This document shows, piece by piece, positions 23,077-34,899 of a stretch of 64,000 nucleotides of DNA. Location of the stretch: the NCBI GenBank assembly GCA_015680685.1, contig MNCI01034266.1, positions 86,323 to 150,322 of the forward strand, given 5' to 3'. Position numbers and translations under genes: made by a program. Below the pieces are notes generated by a model that was not told where the DNA came from, did not search any database, and worked only from the letters and a program-made list of their open reading frames with translations. Source of the DNA: Gnetum montanum (lineage: Eukaryota > Streptophyta > Gnetopsida > Gnetales > Gnetaceae). How positions within the stretch are numbered: position 1 is the stretch's first letter; each line of letters opens with the position of its first letter.

Positions 23077-24060
23077 TTACACATTAACCAGTAGTCTTTT
23101 ATCAGGGGTTTTGGGCTTGTATATTATCATGGCTCTCGAGGGAAATGTCGTATGGATAATGTAGGGTCCCTTCGACAATGTTTGAAATTTCGTACGTTGT
23201 GGTACATGTGCAGGATTCCAATAAAGGACTTTGTCTTTGGGTTGGTATTTAACCTTTCGAATTTTTGAGTCATGACGTTGTTTATTGTATGCCTTGTGTA
23301 TCTCGTTTGATGATAGGGCAACTAATCGATTCTCGTCTAGCACATTTAGAGATGTCAATCGTTGTTTTTGTGCTAGATCAAGGTCAAGGTGGAGGTCACA
23401 TGCCATGGAGAGTGTACGGAGCTCCGTTTGAATTAGAAGTTTTGGGAGTTTTCCGTACACCAACTCATAGGGAGAGTAGCTTGTAGGGAGTTTCCAAGTG
23501 GAGCGGTACGCCTAGAGAGCGTCGTTCAGTTTCGTGCTCCAATCTCGCCTAAATTTGCTAATTGTTCACGTTAATATTCTCGTAATCTCTTGGTTGGTGA
23601 CCTTTGCTTGGCCATTAGCTTGGGGGTGATAAGGTGTGGTCAATTTATGCTCAACCCCTAAGTGTTGCATCAACTTGCAAAATGTTGCACCTGTAAAATG
23701 TGTTCCATTGTCAGAGATGAGTGCACGCGGCACACCAAACCTATTTACGATTTTCTGTTGTACAAATCATGTAGTTGTAGATGATGTGCAATTCGTTACG
23801 GTAGCTGCTTCAGCCCATTTGGTCAAATAGTCAACAACAACAATAATATAAGCCTTCCCATTGGACATCGGTGTAATAGGCCCCATAAAATCTATTTCCC
23901 AAATATCGAACGGTTCTAAGGGTTGGTTCCATTATTGCAGACCCTCCATTCTAGTAGTCATTCCACCATCCCGTTGATAGCACTCACAGGATTGGACAAA
24001 CTAATGGGCATCCCAAAATAATGTTGGCCAGTAGTATCCTGCAAGCAGGATCTTAATGGC
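23077..24060 (-). pseudogene. Integrase of the Athila-like element, broken
   Basis: Reading from 24060 on the minus strand there is a zinc-finger tail (GYYWPTLF then CxxCQR-like), then WEIDFMGP with the first catalytic Asp, ALISDNGTHFTG with the second, and YHPQANGQAK where the third catalytic residue, normally Glu, is Lys. The C-terminal part is open at 23463-23077 (YQPKDKVLY, GPYII). Several stops interrupt the core. Integrase inserts the cDNA into the genome; this copy cannot. It follows RNase H directly, as in the gypsy order. Confidence 0.8.
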
Positions 24061-24108
24061 CATTCGTCTCGCTGCATAGTGGCCCCCACAGGTACCCTCA
24101 TGAGCATC

Positions 24109-24669
24109 CTAGAGAACCCTTAATTGATCCTCATCGGGCACACACCATTGAACCAAGCCATCAAGATAGACTTTATAGAGTTGTCCCTTGATTTCCATGA
24201 AGTACTTGATTCTCTGAAGAAACCGTTGCTTCTTCCTAAAGTCCAACCCCTGTGGCATTTGTTGGGAGAGGAGATAAGTAAGAATGCTACTATACCAATT
24301 TATTCTCGTGGGTTGGTTATTTATTACATTGTCAAAGAGGGTTTCATCAGGAAAGTGATCCAATATGGCACATTCATCCTCTTTGTTGTCCCAACACAGC
24401 TGAGATAAATGATTGGTAACTACGTTCTCAGTGCCTTTTCGATCTACTATTGTTAAATCGAACTCTTGAAGGATTACCAACCAATGTATAATACGAGGGC
24501 TAACTGTTGGCTTGTTCATGAGGAACCGTATTGCACTATGATTTGTATGAATGTACACTTTGTAGCTCAACACATAGTGCCTAAATTTGTTCAATGCAAA
24601 CACTAGAGCCATTAATTCCTTTTCGGTAGTTGTGTAGTTGAGTTGTGCACCAGTAGTACTCTTACTCAC
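24109..24669 (-). pseudogene. RNase H domain of the Athila-like pol
   Basis: The 186-residue frame contains AQLNYTTTEKELMALVFALN with the catalytic Glu, then VYIHTNHSAIRFL where the usual THTDH-type Asp reads Asn, and IVDRKGTENVVTNHLSQL at the end, where ADHLS is usual. This is RNase H of the Athila type, which degrades the RNA strand during reverse transcription. Two expected Asp positions are changed to Asn, so activity is unlikely. It lies between RT and integrase. Confidence 0.8.
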
Positions 24670-25042
24670 ACAGTGGATGTAATAAGGGCATTTTTGTTCA
24701 TCTAACTATGTTAGTACAACTCCTAAGGCATAATTAGATGCGTTGGTTATTATATGAAATGGTATGGACCAGTCGAGGGCTTGTAGAATAGGGGTTTCCA
24801 TAAGCCTTTGTTTTAGAGTTTGGAATGCTCGTTCACATTACTTGGTCCATTCGAAGGGTGCATCTTTTTTCATTAATTCTACCAATGGTTTGGCAATCTT
24901 GGAGAAGTTCTCAATGAATCTCCTATAGTAGCCAATGTGTCCAAGGAATGATTGAATATCTTTGACCATTTCTGGTTGTCGGGTGATTCCTTGGATAATC
25001 TTTACTTTTTCTAGGTCTACCTCTATTCCTGATTGCGAGATT

Positions 25043-25630
25043 TCATGCCCTTAGTACTATGCCCTCTTGAACCATTAAATGGCTTTTTTGCCAATTGAGC
25101 TTTAGATTGGTTTGAACGCATCGTTTTAGCACCTGCTCTAACCAGTCTAGGGCTTGATCAAAGCTTGCCCCATAAGTGGAGAAGTCATCCATAAAGACTT
25201 CCACTCTGTTTCCTATTTGTTGTTGAAATATGCTTAGCACTAAACGTTGGAATGTGGCGGGGGCATTGCACAAGCCAAATGGAATTTTCTTATATGCGAA
25301 CGTTCCCCAAGCACTAGTGAACGTTGTTTTGGCTTGATCTTTTGGTGCTATTCGGATTTGATTATATCCACTATATCCGTCCAGAAAACTATAATAGCGA
25401 TGCCCCTCTATAGTGTCCAAGACTTGGTCGACGAATGGCAATGGAAAATGATCTTTGAATGTTGCCATGTTCAGTAGCCTAAAATATATACATACCCTCC
25501 ATTTGCCTCCTTTCTTAGGAACGATTACTAGAGGACTAACCCATTCACTATCAGTAATGGGATATATGAACCCAACCTTGAGGAGTTGCTCTATCTCTTC
25601 TTTCACTACCTGTTTCAATTTCGGGTTCAA
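25043..25630 (-). pseudogene. Reverse transcriptase of the Athila-like element
   Basis: The open stretch of 195 residues has all the main RT blocks: WVSPLVIVPKKGGKWRVC, DHFPLPFVDQVLD, YYSFLDGYSGYNQIRI, PFGLCNAPATFQR and the catalytic box VFMDDF with both Asp, then LNWQKSHLMVQEGIVL. IDYR reads IYFR. The thumb and connection region continues with stops from 25042 to 24670. It is preceded by the PR-RT linker (26043-25627), which is open and contains the LKPLP-LEY and NKWSKSFTWSYPKI features seen ahead of RT in Athila elements. Confidence 0.85.
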
Positions 25631-26043
25631 CTATGTGGTTGCTTCCAAGGCTTCATGGAGGGGTCCGTGTAAATCCTATGCTGGCATATCCTAAGGTCTA
25701 TTCTGATTATCTTGGGGTATGACCAGGTAAAGGATTTTGACCATTTATTGATTACCTTCAATAGGCTTTCTTTTTGTTTGGGGGCAAGTTTTGCGTTGAC
25801 GATTACTAGTTTTCCATTTTCAAGGGTCATGTATTCCAAATCGATGGGCAATGGTTTTAGGTCCAGGGGCTCTTGTCTAAATTTCTTAGGAATCTCCAAC
25901 TTTCCCCAATTAATGTTTTTAAAGTTAAAGGTTGGAAGTTGGCAATGAACTTGCTCTAGTACGTTTGTGCTTTCAATGTAAGTAGTAGTGATCCCCTCAA
26001 TTAGTTCCATGCATGTTGTCGAGTTGCTCTCTTGATCAGCCAT
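25627..26043 (-). pseudogene. PR-RT linker of the Athila-like pol
   Basis: A 138-residue open stretch contains LKPLPIDLEYM, LVIVNAKLAPKQKESLLKV and KSFTWSYPKI, matching the segment in Ty3/gypsy polyproteins just before the RT fingers. It ends at a stop just ahead of the RT frame at 25630, in the same order and on the same strand. Confidence 0.75.
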
Positions 26044-26160
26044 CAGCCACTGGGTGTTTTCTTATTGTGTGGCTACTGCATATAGGAATTTTTATATGTT
26101 AATATCTTGTGCACACCGATTGCATGCAGGCAATGTTAAACTTCGCATTACCCATGATTT

Positions 26161-26600
26161 TTACACGCAATGGCACCTTGTGTCACTATATGCGATGCAT
26201 GGAACTCTCTTCCTCTCAATCTTCCCAAAATTATTGTTCTTGGATATTTTTAGGGAAAGGTTGCAGATTCCTAGGCGTGCATCAATTGTACTCAGCCTTG
26301 CCCTTCCCATTATTATTGGGAAATCCCCTTTGTCATTGTTTATTTGGATCACCAGGAAATCAGCTGGGTATGACCAACTACTCACGGTGGTAACAATGTC
26401 CTCAACCTGTCCCAAAGGAACAGTGATAAATTGGTCAGCCAACTCTAAATGAATATTGCTCTTCTTGAGTGGAGGCAGGTTCCAGGTTTTGTACAATTCT
26501 TATGAGATTAAGTTGACCCTAAAGCCTGAGTCAAGAAGAGCCTTATGAGGTTCATTCCCAGTGACCTGAAGATAAATTAGGGGGCTTCTAGAATCGAATA
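26161..26600 (-). pseudogene. Aspartic protease of the Athila-like element
   Basis: On the minus strand the frame reads ALLDSGFRVNLIS, a pepsin-type DSG active site, followed after one stop by an open stretch (26496-26161) with GDFPIIMGRARLSTIDARL, which fits the flap and the ILGRPFL-type second motif. Retroviral-type proteases cut the Gag-Pol polyprotein. It sits between gag and RT as expected. Confidence 0.7.
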
Positions 26601-29142
26601 ATTTCTTGGGAAGGTGGCCTACCTTAATCTAGTCAGTTACAGTGTGTGTTAACATAACCGTATGCATTGGACGTGATTTTTTGTGTGAAGGGGTGCCCGA
26701 AACCTTATTTGGTACGGCAGTGTTTAGATGTTCAACCGCTTGTGAGGATGAGGGCTTAGTTGGATTGTTAGTTTTGAGGAAAGGTCTTTTTGGCATAAAA
26801 TTATTAAGACCAACTGAGGATTGAGGATTGGAAGCCCTCATGACATTGGGTTGTTGCAGTTGAGTGGGAAATACCCTTGGCATTGTTGGAATGGTTGGTG
26901 GTGGAGTTACTGATGTGAGAGGTGCGGACGAATTTGGAGGATGGCATACATGTGGAGTGTCCCTTCTGGGAGGGGAAGTCTGATAATATTCCCAAACTGG
27001 GTAGTGACTTCATGGAGTTGTGTAACCCATAGGGTCACTTGGAGAAATCAGCTGTTGCACGTAGTAACCATAAGGATCGGGTTGCCGGTAAGGGTATTGT
27101 TGCCTAGGCGGTGGCATCCCCCATGACTCTGGGTGTTGCCACTACTGATGTTGCCCGATGGGTTGTGGTGGAGTTCCACTTGGATATTACATCAACGGTT
27201 GGTGGAACTGTCTTAGGTTACCTTGGGAATAAGGTAACCTGTGGGGTGTCTACCATTTGTTAAGTCTTGGGTTGAGTGCATACATCTTAGATTCTTATAG
27301 ATGTGAGCTGATTAGACAACATCCCTTAGGATGGTCATAGTAGCAGATCTCACATCCCCCATCATCATCTGTGTTCGAATGCACAACCTCATTGGAGATA
27401 GTTATTTTCCCTTTACCCTTGTCATGTGCAGGGCCTGCATCTCTCCGCTTTTTCTTATCTTTGTCACTACTTCGTTCTTCCTTAGACTCCTCTATGATTT
27501 TTAGGACAGTTTCAATTTTACTATCTAAGGAGCTCCATACTTCATCCACCTTAGCCGATACTTCTGTTGTTAGCTTTTGAATTAGCAAGGTTTTTCTATT
27601 CACCAACTCTTCGAGTGGTGACTCATCCTCTTCATCGCAAAATTTCACTCCCTTCTTTCAAAGAGAGGGATCATGATTATATTCTTCTATACTTTTCCTT
27701 TTTGGTAGCTCCCCTTCTTCTTTGGCTACTTGTTCCAACAAGCGATGAATTTCATGGGCTCTAAGTTCTGATAGTCTCCCTTGGGCATAAGTCCCAAGGG
27801 TTCTCCTAGTTTCATACCTTAGCCCATCTACGATGTGGCAGAGTTGATCCCACTATGCGTAACCATGGCCCAGGCAACGATGTAACAATGCGTAGTAGTG
27901 GCCCATGGCAGCATCCAAGGGTTCATGAGTACCTTGCTTCCATCCTTGGATCTGCTTACGTAAATTAGACACTCTGGAGTATGTTTGATATTTATCGTTG
28001 AAGAGTTCTAACATCGTACTCCATCTCCTAATGGTTTCTAGTTCTAAGGATTGGTACCAACTCTCTACTTCCTTGATGAGTATACTGGGAAACAACTTGA
28101 GTTTCTACCACTCATTTTCTATGTTTTGCAAGGCGTAGGCATCGTGGAATGCCTTTAAATGATTTTTCAGATCCATGTTGTATCCCCCTTCGAAGCGTGG
28201 GATATTGTTCATGTCTAAGTACTTGATCCAACTATCTTTGAAATGCCTTGTTGGTATTCTCACTGCCTCCATTATATTTAGCATGCTTCGGGTGGGAAGT
28301 AGGGGTTCATCATGATCATCTCTTTCATGATGTCTATGATGTCTATGTTGTTCCCTACTTTTCCTTCGTTCATGCCCTTGTCCTCTCTCTCTCATTTTGT
28401 CTACCTCTATCCTCACCATTATGCTCTTGATGGCTACACCTAGATGTGGAAGGAGAGGGTGAATGATGTGAAGAAGGGGAAGAAGAAGGAGAACCATCAC
28501 CATGACGATGTTTCCTACCTTCTCTTCTGTGGCTTCGACCCCGATTGTGATGACGATCTGAGTGCCCATCCTTGTCATGTGTTGTTGTTCCCTCAGTGAA
28601 CAGCTGGTGTTCACGGGGATCAGAACTAGGGTTGTGTATCATGGAGCATAGGTTCTGATGCCCCACCTCCTCACTTTCATTAGAAGGGGGAACATCTTTT
28701 GATAGAGAACCCGTTATGAGTGGTTCACCATCTTTGATTTCACTTTGGACGTGTGAGACCTCTTTTCTCTTCAATAGTGTATGTTGGCTCTCTTGCCTTG
28801 AGTCCCTTATATGTTATGCTACTGTGGGATGATAATCCCTTATGTTGAAATCACCTATAACGTATTCAGCATAGAGTTGAGTCATGCCGATCTGTGCAAG
28901 AGCATGTTTGGGACTGACCGATCTAGAGGTAACACTATGTTACCTTGCAAGTCTCTCCATTGCAGCTGTTTATCTTGATGGAGGATAAAAGTAAAATTAG
29001 GTATATACTCATCAGGATGAGTATATACCACCCTATATTGTTGAGGCATTGGCAGATTTAGGTTATGTATTTTAGACTGCTGACTGTTCTTCGTATGATC
29101 CCTAGGTGGTGAGTTGCTCTTATGAGAAGAAGAAGAAGACAT
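26600..29142 (-). pseudogene. Gag of the Athila-like element, broken into pieces
   Basis: Open stretches on the minus strand: 29142-28882 (N-terminus), 28774-28370 (Arg/His/Ser-rich), 28205-27853 (capsid-like: PRFEGG, FPSILIKEVESWYQSL, LFNDKYQT), 27648-27295 (charged helix, then CEICYYDHPKGCC, a CCHC-like knuckle) and a Pro/Gln-rich tail to 26629. Gag packages the RNA and forms the particle. Stops separate the pieces; the order is as expected for one Gag-Pol frame. The ATG at 29142 follows the primer site by about 130 bp. Confidence 0.75.
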
Positions 29143-29272
29143 GGTATCCTATCGGTGTGCTATTTAACCATTATATAATTTTTGTTTATTTAATTAATTA
29201 ACCCTAAGGTTCGTTTAAGCTCCCAATGATGTGAGTAATTTCCTATGTTCTACTTAGCGCACAAACACTTAG

Positions 29273-29290
29273 TCCCCGGCAACGGTGCCA
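29273..29290 (-). other. Primer binding site, tRNA-Asp
   Basis: The plus strand TCCCCGGCAACGGTGCCA matches the 3' end of plant tRNA-Asp with one mismatch and lies one base from the LTR edge. Confidence 0.85.
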
Positions 29291-29291
29291 A

Positions 29292-30064
29292 TGATGAGTG
29301 GTGAGGTACCCCTACACTCAACCATACAAATACGAGCGTAACACACGCGATCCAGTTGAACTCCATAGACTAAGTTCCTACACACCTCATGGAACACTTA
29401 ATTATTCGTTGTCTTCCCATACTTACTTGTATTTATCACGGTGTATGGTTAAGTAAGTCTGAGGTATATGATTTTTATAGCTTTTCTATTTTATCTCCTA
29501 TGCTAGTGAGGTGAAGGGTTGAAGAGACTAATTACTAACTCTAACAAACTAACTAAGTCTGAATTAACCTAGCATCAGCATCCATTCCCACTTACCGTTC
29601 ACACCCTGAACTAGTGCAACCGTGGTTACCGAACGCTAGTCGTTGCTGGGATTACCACGCATAATGCATGTGCTCGAAGTGGTCATACTGAGGCACTTAA
29701 CTAGGAGAGAAGGGTTGAGAAAGATTTAATGACTAATAAAGCATGTAAATGATAAAAAGTAAATAAAAATAAATAAAAGTCCTAATTAGCCTATTCCATG
29801 CACTACAAGGTTTATCCAAGAAGCTCATCTTTATTGCCGTACACAAACTTCTGTTCAGGTACAATGTTTGCTCAAATAAAGATCCGTTCACTTTGGAGTT
29901 CCTACTGCAGGCACATGGAAAATATTCTATCTCTGGAGGGATCAAACTGCCAGAGTTTCACTACGGTCTAAGCCTAGGATGGGAAACAAGGGAGAGTCAC
30001 CTCTTATTTATAGATATGATGGCGTACCGCGATATCGTGGCCCATGCAATATCGCGTCCCATCA
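29292..30064 (-). mobile_element. 5' LTR of the Athila-like element
   Basis: TGATGAGTGGTGAGG to GCGTCCCATCA on the plus strand; partner of 20295-21066. TATAAATA at 30012-30005 on the minus strand is the likely promoter. GATATCG-type palindromic words lie between it and the U3 end (30028-30056). Confidence 0.9.
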
Positions 30065-30069
30065 CCCTA
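30065..30069. other. Target-site duplication CCCTA, right copy
   Basis: Matches 20290-20294. Removing the element rejoins CTATGCTAGGCCCTAGCAG, a palindromic core. Confidence 0.9.
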
Positions 30070-30834
30070 GCAGTGAATGATTTTTGTATAAGTTTGGTAA
30101 TTTTTCTATGGTGAATGATTGTGAAATTTTAGTTTTTATGGTTATGGATTTGTAGCTTAAGACTCAAGGATTCCAACAAATTTTTAACCATCAAATTTAA
30201 ATAAATGGTTTGATTTTTACCATTTTTTCATGAGCTTGGGTGAAAATGGGTTTTTGGCATGATTTTCACTGTCAAGTTACTTGTGTAATTTTTTATAAAA
30301 ATATGGTAAATAATTTTTATGATTTCTTATCATGAAATTTTAGTTCATGGTTTTATGATTCCAATAGCTATGGAATCATAAAAAATGAATAAGTAGTTAA
30401 TTTTCTACAGATGTTCCCATACGGTTGTGCAAAATGTGGTTTTATGGTTACACATTTACCCATGTGAAGATTGGCAATGTTGAGACTCTAGAAAATTATT
30501 TTTATCAATGTCCCATGATCTTGGAAATATTTTGGAATGTTGGAAATGGGCTAGAAGTGGTCTAGATTAAATTAAAAAAAATTTGGTATCTTTTGTAAGT
30601 AATTTCCTATGTCCATTCTAGTGTGAATTGTAGATTTTAGGTTGTGGGCTTAGATCATGTTTTGAATTTTTTCTAAGTGTTGTTTTCTATATTGTGTGAT
30701 TACAAAGGCTAAAATAGTTGGTGAAGTAGTTGTATTTTTATCTTGTTATTATTTTGATTTTTTATTTAATTCTAGGTTTTAATTTTAGTTTTTGGTTTGC
30801 ATGGTTATAATAGTTGTGTGTTGGATGTTACAAG
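30070..30834. other. E2 spacer upstream of its antisense gene
   Basis: AT-rich, TGGTTTTATGG-type repeated words, no recognisable frame. By position it should hold the promoter and first exon of the gene at 30835-34899; none could be recognised. Confidence 0.35.
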
Positions 30835-33800
30835 GCCTTTTTGAAGTCCATCTTGGTGGTTATAGATATGGTGGGGCTCCTATATTGCATCCATCTCCTG
30901 GGGCCCAACAACTCCTGATATGAAGTGGAGATGCCATGGAATATGGTTTAGGCTAGGGGCCAAGGACTTCCTCACCTACCTACTCTAAAATTATAGTTTG
31001 ATGGTTTGATCACACTTGGCCTTTGAGATAGTAGTGTCGATATTGGAAACCATTTTGCTTGGTTCCTCTAGTCTGATTGTCAAGTTCTTGATTGACGAAC
31101 TTGACATTCATGTGGAGGGAGAGAACAATGATGAAACAACTATTGTGGGCACCTGCAAATTGTCTAGAATTTGGGAGATGCTTGAGTTCAGCCACTATAA
31201 CATGGACAATACTTTGATTGTTGGCCATCGTGTCCACACATGATTCCAAAATCCTGTAGGAACTATTTATCATATAGAGGGGTATGTAAGTTGTTATCTT
31301 TGGCTTATGATTATTTTTCTTTTATTACATTCTTAAGTTATGATGTTTTCTTATTGTTTTACTTGCCTACAAGTTTAGAATGGATGAGTGAGGCTTAATC
31401 AAAGGTGAAAACCTTCTACTCCTAGCCCACATAGCTTTAGAGGTGTTTATCAAAAGCCTAAATGTAAGGCTTGTGGTAGTGGAACACTTGGAGGATGGAT
31501 TTGAAGAAAGCATCAAACACCACCCTAAGACTTATAAGAGATGTCTAGCAAATGGGACAATAGATAGTTGGTGGGTAAACCCATCTCTTGATGACATAGA
31601 AGTAAACCCATCTCCTAGAGCTCCTACAATGCCTACATTATATAGGCGAAGTGAGTGTTTTTGTTTATTGATTTTGGGTTATTTCTATGCTAACATTTTT
31701 CAATTATGTGATTATTAAGTTATTTTGGTTTTTGGTTATTTAAGTAGCTACATTGGTTTTGTTTTAATTTGGCTATGCTTATTGTATTTTGTTTTACATG
31801 GTACACCTATGCTAAGGCTAATAGGCTATCTTTTGTTATGTTGTAGAGGTCACTCCATCAGTTCAAGTTACTGTTATCACTTCATGCCATCCTCTATACA
31901 ATCACTAAGGCATATGATGCTATTCACATGAGGATCATTCATGCAGGTTTGCTTGTCCTCTTCATGGTCCCAAGCCCAATTATTCCCACTGTAGAGATGT
32001 TGAACATCCTTAACTCCTTTAGCTAAGGAGTTAAGAGGTTCATCATTCATGTTCACGGTGTGATTTTCATCTTGGATATTAATGCATCCACCTTCAGTGA
32101 TATCTTTAGTGTTTCAAATGATGGTATACTAGTTACCACCAAAGTAGGGAGGAAGGTGGAGCATCGAGAGAAAGTGTAGGAGTGGCTAAACACTTGCTAT
32201 GGTAGTAAGGGGTTCACTCTAAGCTAGTTCTAGGATCTAGATGTTAGAGATATGTATCCCTTATTTTGATCTTGTGCATATCATAAGTTGCTATCATAGA
32301 GGAAGTTCTCTAGGTGTGGAGAAAGCTTGGGCCATGAAGCATGTACTCATTGAGGGCACTCAATTCAACTAGGCTACTCGCTTGGCTTCTAGGCTATAGT
32401 CAAAAGTCACAAAACTCAGAGATAATCTCAAGACAAAGTGTCATGTGCATTTTGCACTTTTTGCAGCTTATCTATGGAGATTCGCTAAGTTCCTTGTGGT
32501 GAGGAAGGATGGGCAATGGATGACTAAAGATCCATCCCAACTTACTAGGCCTTGGATGAGGCATCTTGCTTCCACCATGCATGCCTAGGACTCATTGGAT
32601 GGTGTGGGTGAATCATTGTCCATCACCACTAAGTGGATTAGCTGGAGGCATTATGCATCCCCTAATCACACAAGGGTGGAGCCTCTCACAGTGCCAAGTA
32701 ACATTAAGAGGGTCCAACCATTACAATCTGAGGCTAACAAGATAGCCGGGGTAGAGCTTAAGAGGCCCTTGGTGGATGATATAATTCCAGTGATTGAGGA
32801 GTCCATGAAGAAAAAGAAACCTATCATCAAGCTTAGAGAGGTGCAACATGATGGTAGAGGTATGTTCTATTTTGGTTCATTGTTCTGTTAATTTTTTTAA
32901 AGTTATGTTGTAAGTTGGTTTAATGTTTTTTATTTTCTTAGAAAAAATGTGCTATGTTATTCTATGTTTTATGATTAGTGGTCTTGCATATAAGCAACTA
33001 GAGTTGAAAGCCATGGTAGTAGTAGTAATGGTTGAGAAGGAGTAAAGGTGTCAGGAAGAGGAGGAATGACAACATCAAGAAGAGGAAATATTAAAACATT
33101 ATGTAGATGAGGCATTGTAGTAGCAGGAAAATGAGAATTTGCTCCTCCTCCCATAGACCACTTTGATTCCTTGATAGAGGATTGACAACTGGGTGGACCC
33201 CTTATTATCATATTAGAGGACCTCTAAGGTACTTATGATTTTTTGTTTTATGCATTGTTATTATTTTTTTCATTGGTTTACATTTGATCTTGACCATAGT
33301 TGATTGTTTATTATGCTTATTCTAGCCTAAGAAACTCAAGCTGAAGCTTCCACTTCCACCTTCCGCATGCAACCATGGGTTAATACCCTAGATAAGTTTG
33401 AATTCATGTAGGGTGTAGTTGAAGACATGATTAACTAGTTGTAGTAGATAGTCACTAAAGTTAGTAAGCGTTCTAACTCATTTTGCCTTTATTGTTTATA
33501 TGTTTTGGTTTTATATGGCTTTCTATGGTTATGAAGTTTTAGTCACCTTTCATTTTTAAGTTATTAACTAATTTTATTTGTTGGATTTTGCTTTATGTTG
33601 GTGACATCGCTTAACCTTAGATGGGATCCTAACTGATTAGTGTGAAGCTTCCACTTCCATCTTCCACATGCAACCATGGGTGAATACCTTAGATAAGTTT
33701 GAATTCATGTAGGATATAGTTAAAAACATGATTAATTGGTTGCAGCAGATAGCCGCTAAAGTTGGTAAGAGCTCTAACTCATTTTTCCTTTATTGTTTAT

Positions 33801-34899
33801 ATGGTTTTCTATGGTTATGAAGTTTTTGTTCATCTTTCATTTTTTTAGTTATTAACTAATTTTATTTGTTGGATTTTTTTTATGTTGGTTACAGTGCCTA
33901 ACCTTAGATGAGATCTTGATCGACCAGTGGATGTTGCTGCATTGTCTCCTTTACCTCCTAATGTAGAGAATGTCTCACGAAAGCTATACGAGGGTATCAT
34001 TGGATATGCACTCTTGTGTGCTAAGTCTTTGTGGGGATGCAGATGCTCCAATGACTTTCTATGGGAACAAGTTATGGCATTGAGAAAGGAAAACACACAA
34101 TTGAAGGAGGAAGTGAAAGACCTCAAGGATCATAAGAACTTCATAGAGGTCCAAGTGTCCAACTAGGACTCCTTGTGCACCAAGGAGATAACTTAAGCCT
34201 ACTACTAGAATACAATCCATGGCAAGGTTGCCCTTGCCAGAGAGATGGAAGAAAAAGCTTGAAATTGATCTCATAAACCGTAAGGCTAGTGGGTGAAAGG
34301 ATTACTATGCATGGGTCCTTGAGTGGGATCACACACAAAAGGATCATAAGAGGATGTACAAGGCTAAGAAGGATGCCTACCTCAAGTCGTGATAGGAGGA
34401 GTCTATAGAGTGATAGTGACTAGAGTTGTTCATGATGGGCATTAACATGGAGGAGACTTATAAGATGTTTGCAAAGAGTGTGGTTGTAGTCAACTCCCAT
34501 ACTCGCCAAATGACTATTACCTTAGGGGAGGTAACTATTGCCATGTTTTTTCTTGAGCCACCTACATGGAGTGATGTTAAAAGGACCAATATCCTCATAG
34601 GTATTAATCTTGGGGACATAGATTGGGCTAACATGTTTGAAGATCAACTTCTCCATTGTCTAGAGGTTGGTCTTTAGAACTTCCTTGTAGAACATGTATC
34701 CCTAGAACCATACCAAGTTTTCTTATTTTAGTTTTGATTTTATTACATTTTATTTTTGCTTAAGTTATTTATTTATTTTTGATGTGAATTTATTACTAAT
34801 TTATTTTGTGTTGTCATGTTATAGGCACAACAGGAAATTGGTGGCTTCAATGGCAAGGGCAGAGATGATCCTCCACCTCCTCCACCAAATGCTCCTTAG
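30835..34899 (+). pseudogene. Antisense multi-exon gene of E2 (relative of 52875-49146)
   Basis: Opposite in strand to E2 gag-pol. Exons by comparison with E3: 30835-31281 (HAD-like, VVIDMVGLL, ILETILLGSS, HYNMDNTLIVGHRVHT), 31379-31650 (LLLAHIALEVF), 31847-32859 (long middle exon, ending in basic KPIIKLREVQ), about 32942-33228 (acidic), 33326-33463 plus a duplicate near 33645-33767, 33895-34686 (LLCAKSLWGCR, EPPTWSDVKR, DWANMFEDQLL) and 34825-34899 (ending PPPPPPNAP). Donors and acceptors are GT-AG at the same phases as E3, and exon two has the same 272-nt length. Many stops and some frameshifts make it a pseudogene. The function is unknown; see the E3 copy. Confidence 0.75.
33342..33925 (+). 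repeat. 301-bp tandem duplication of an exon-intron unit
   Basis: The sequence from TGAAGCTTCCACTTCC at 33342 is repeated from 33643. Each unit holds one exon, the following intron (TTTATTGTTTATATG, TTATTAACTAATTTTATTTG) and the start of the next exon. The copies differ by point changes and small deletions, so the duplication is old. Confidence 0.8.

Larger units (their letters stand above)
20295..30064 (-). mobile_element. Complete Athila-like Ty3/gypsy retrotransposon, 9.77 kb
   Basis: Two LTRs of 772 and 773 bp with TG...CA ends, a tRNA-Asp primer site and gag, PR, RT, RNase H and integrase in gypsy order on the minus strand are enclosed by a perfect CCCTA duplication. RT and RNase H resemble the Athila clade (FLDGYSGYNQ, FGLCNAPATFQR, AQLNYTTTEKEL), and Athila elements are known to use tRNA-Asp. 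By eye the LTRs differ at roughly 50 sites, mostly transitions, so the insertion is old. Every gene carries stops. It is inserted into E2, in a palindromic core of the array at 18900-20294. Confidence 0.9.

Noticed and set aside
22713-23084. Phe-rich frames around the N at 22831, possible envelope-like membrane protein
   Set aside because: The hydrophobic stretch is the translation of an A/T-rich low-complexity run beside an assembly gap; no signal or anchor pattern can be trusted.
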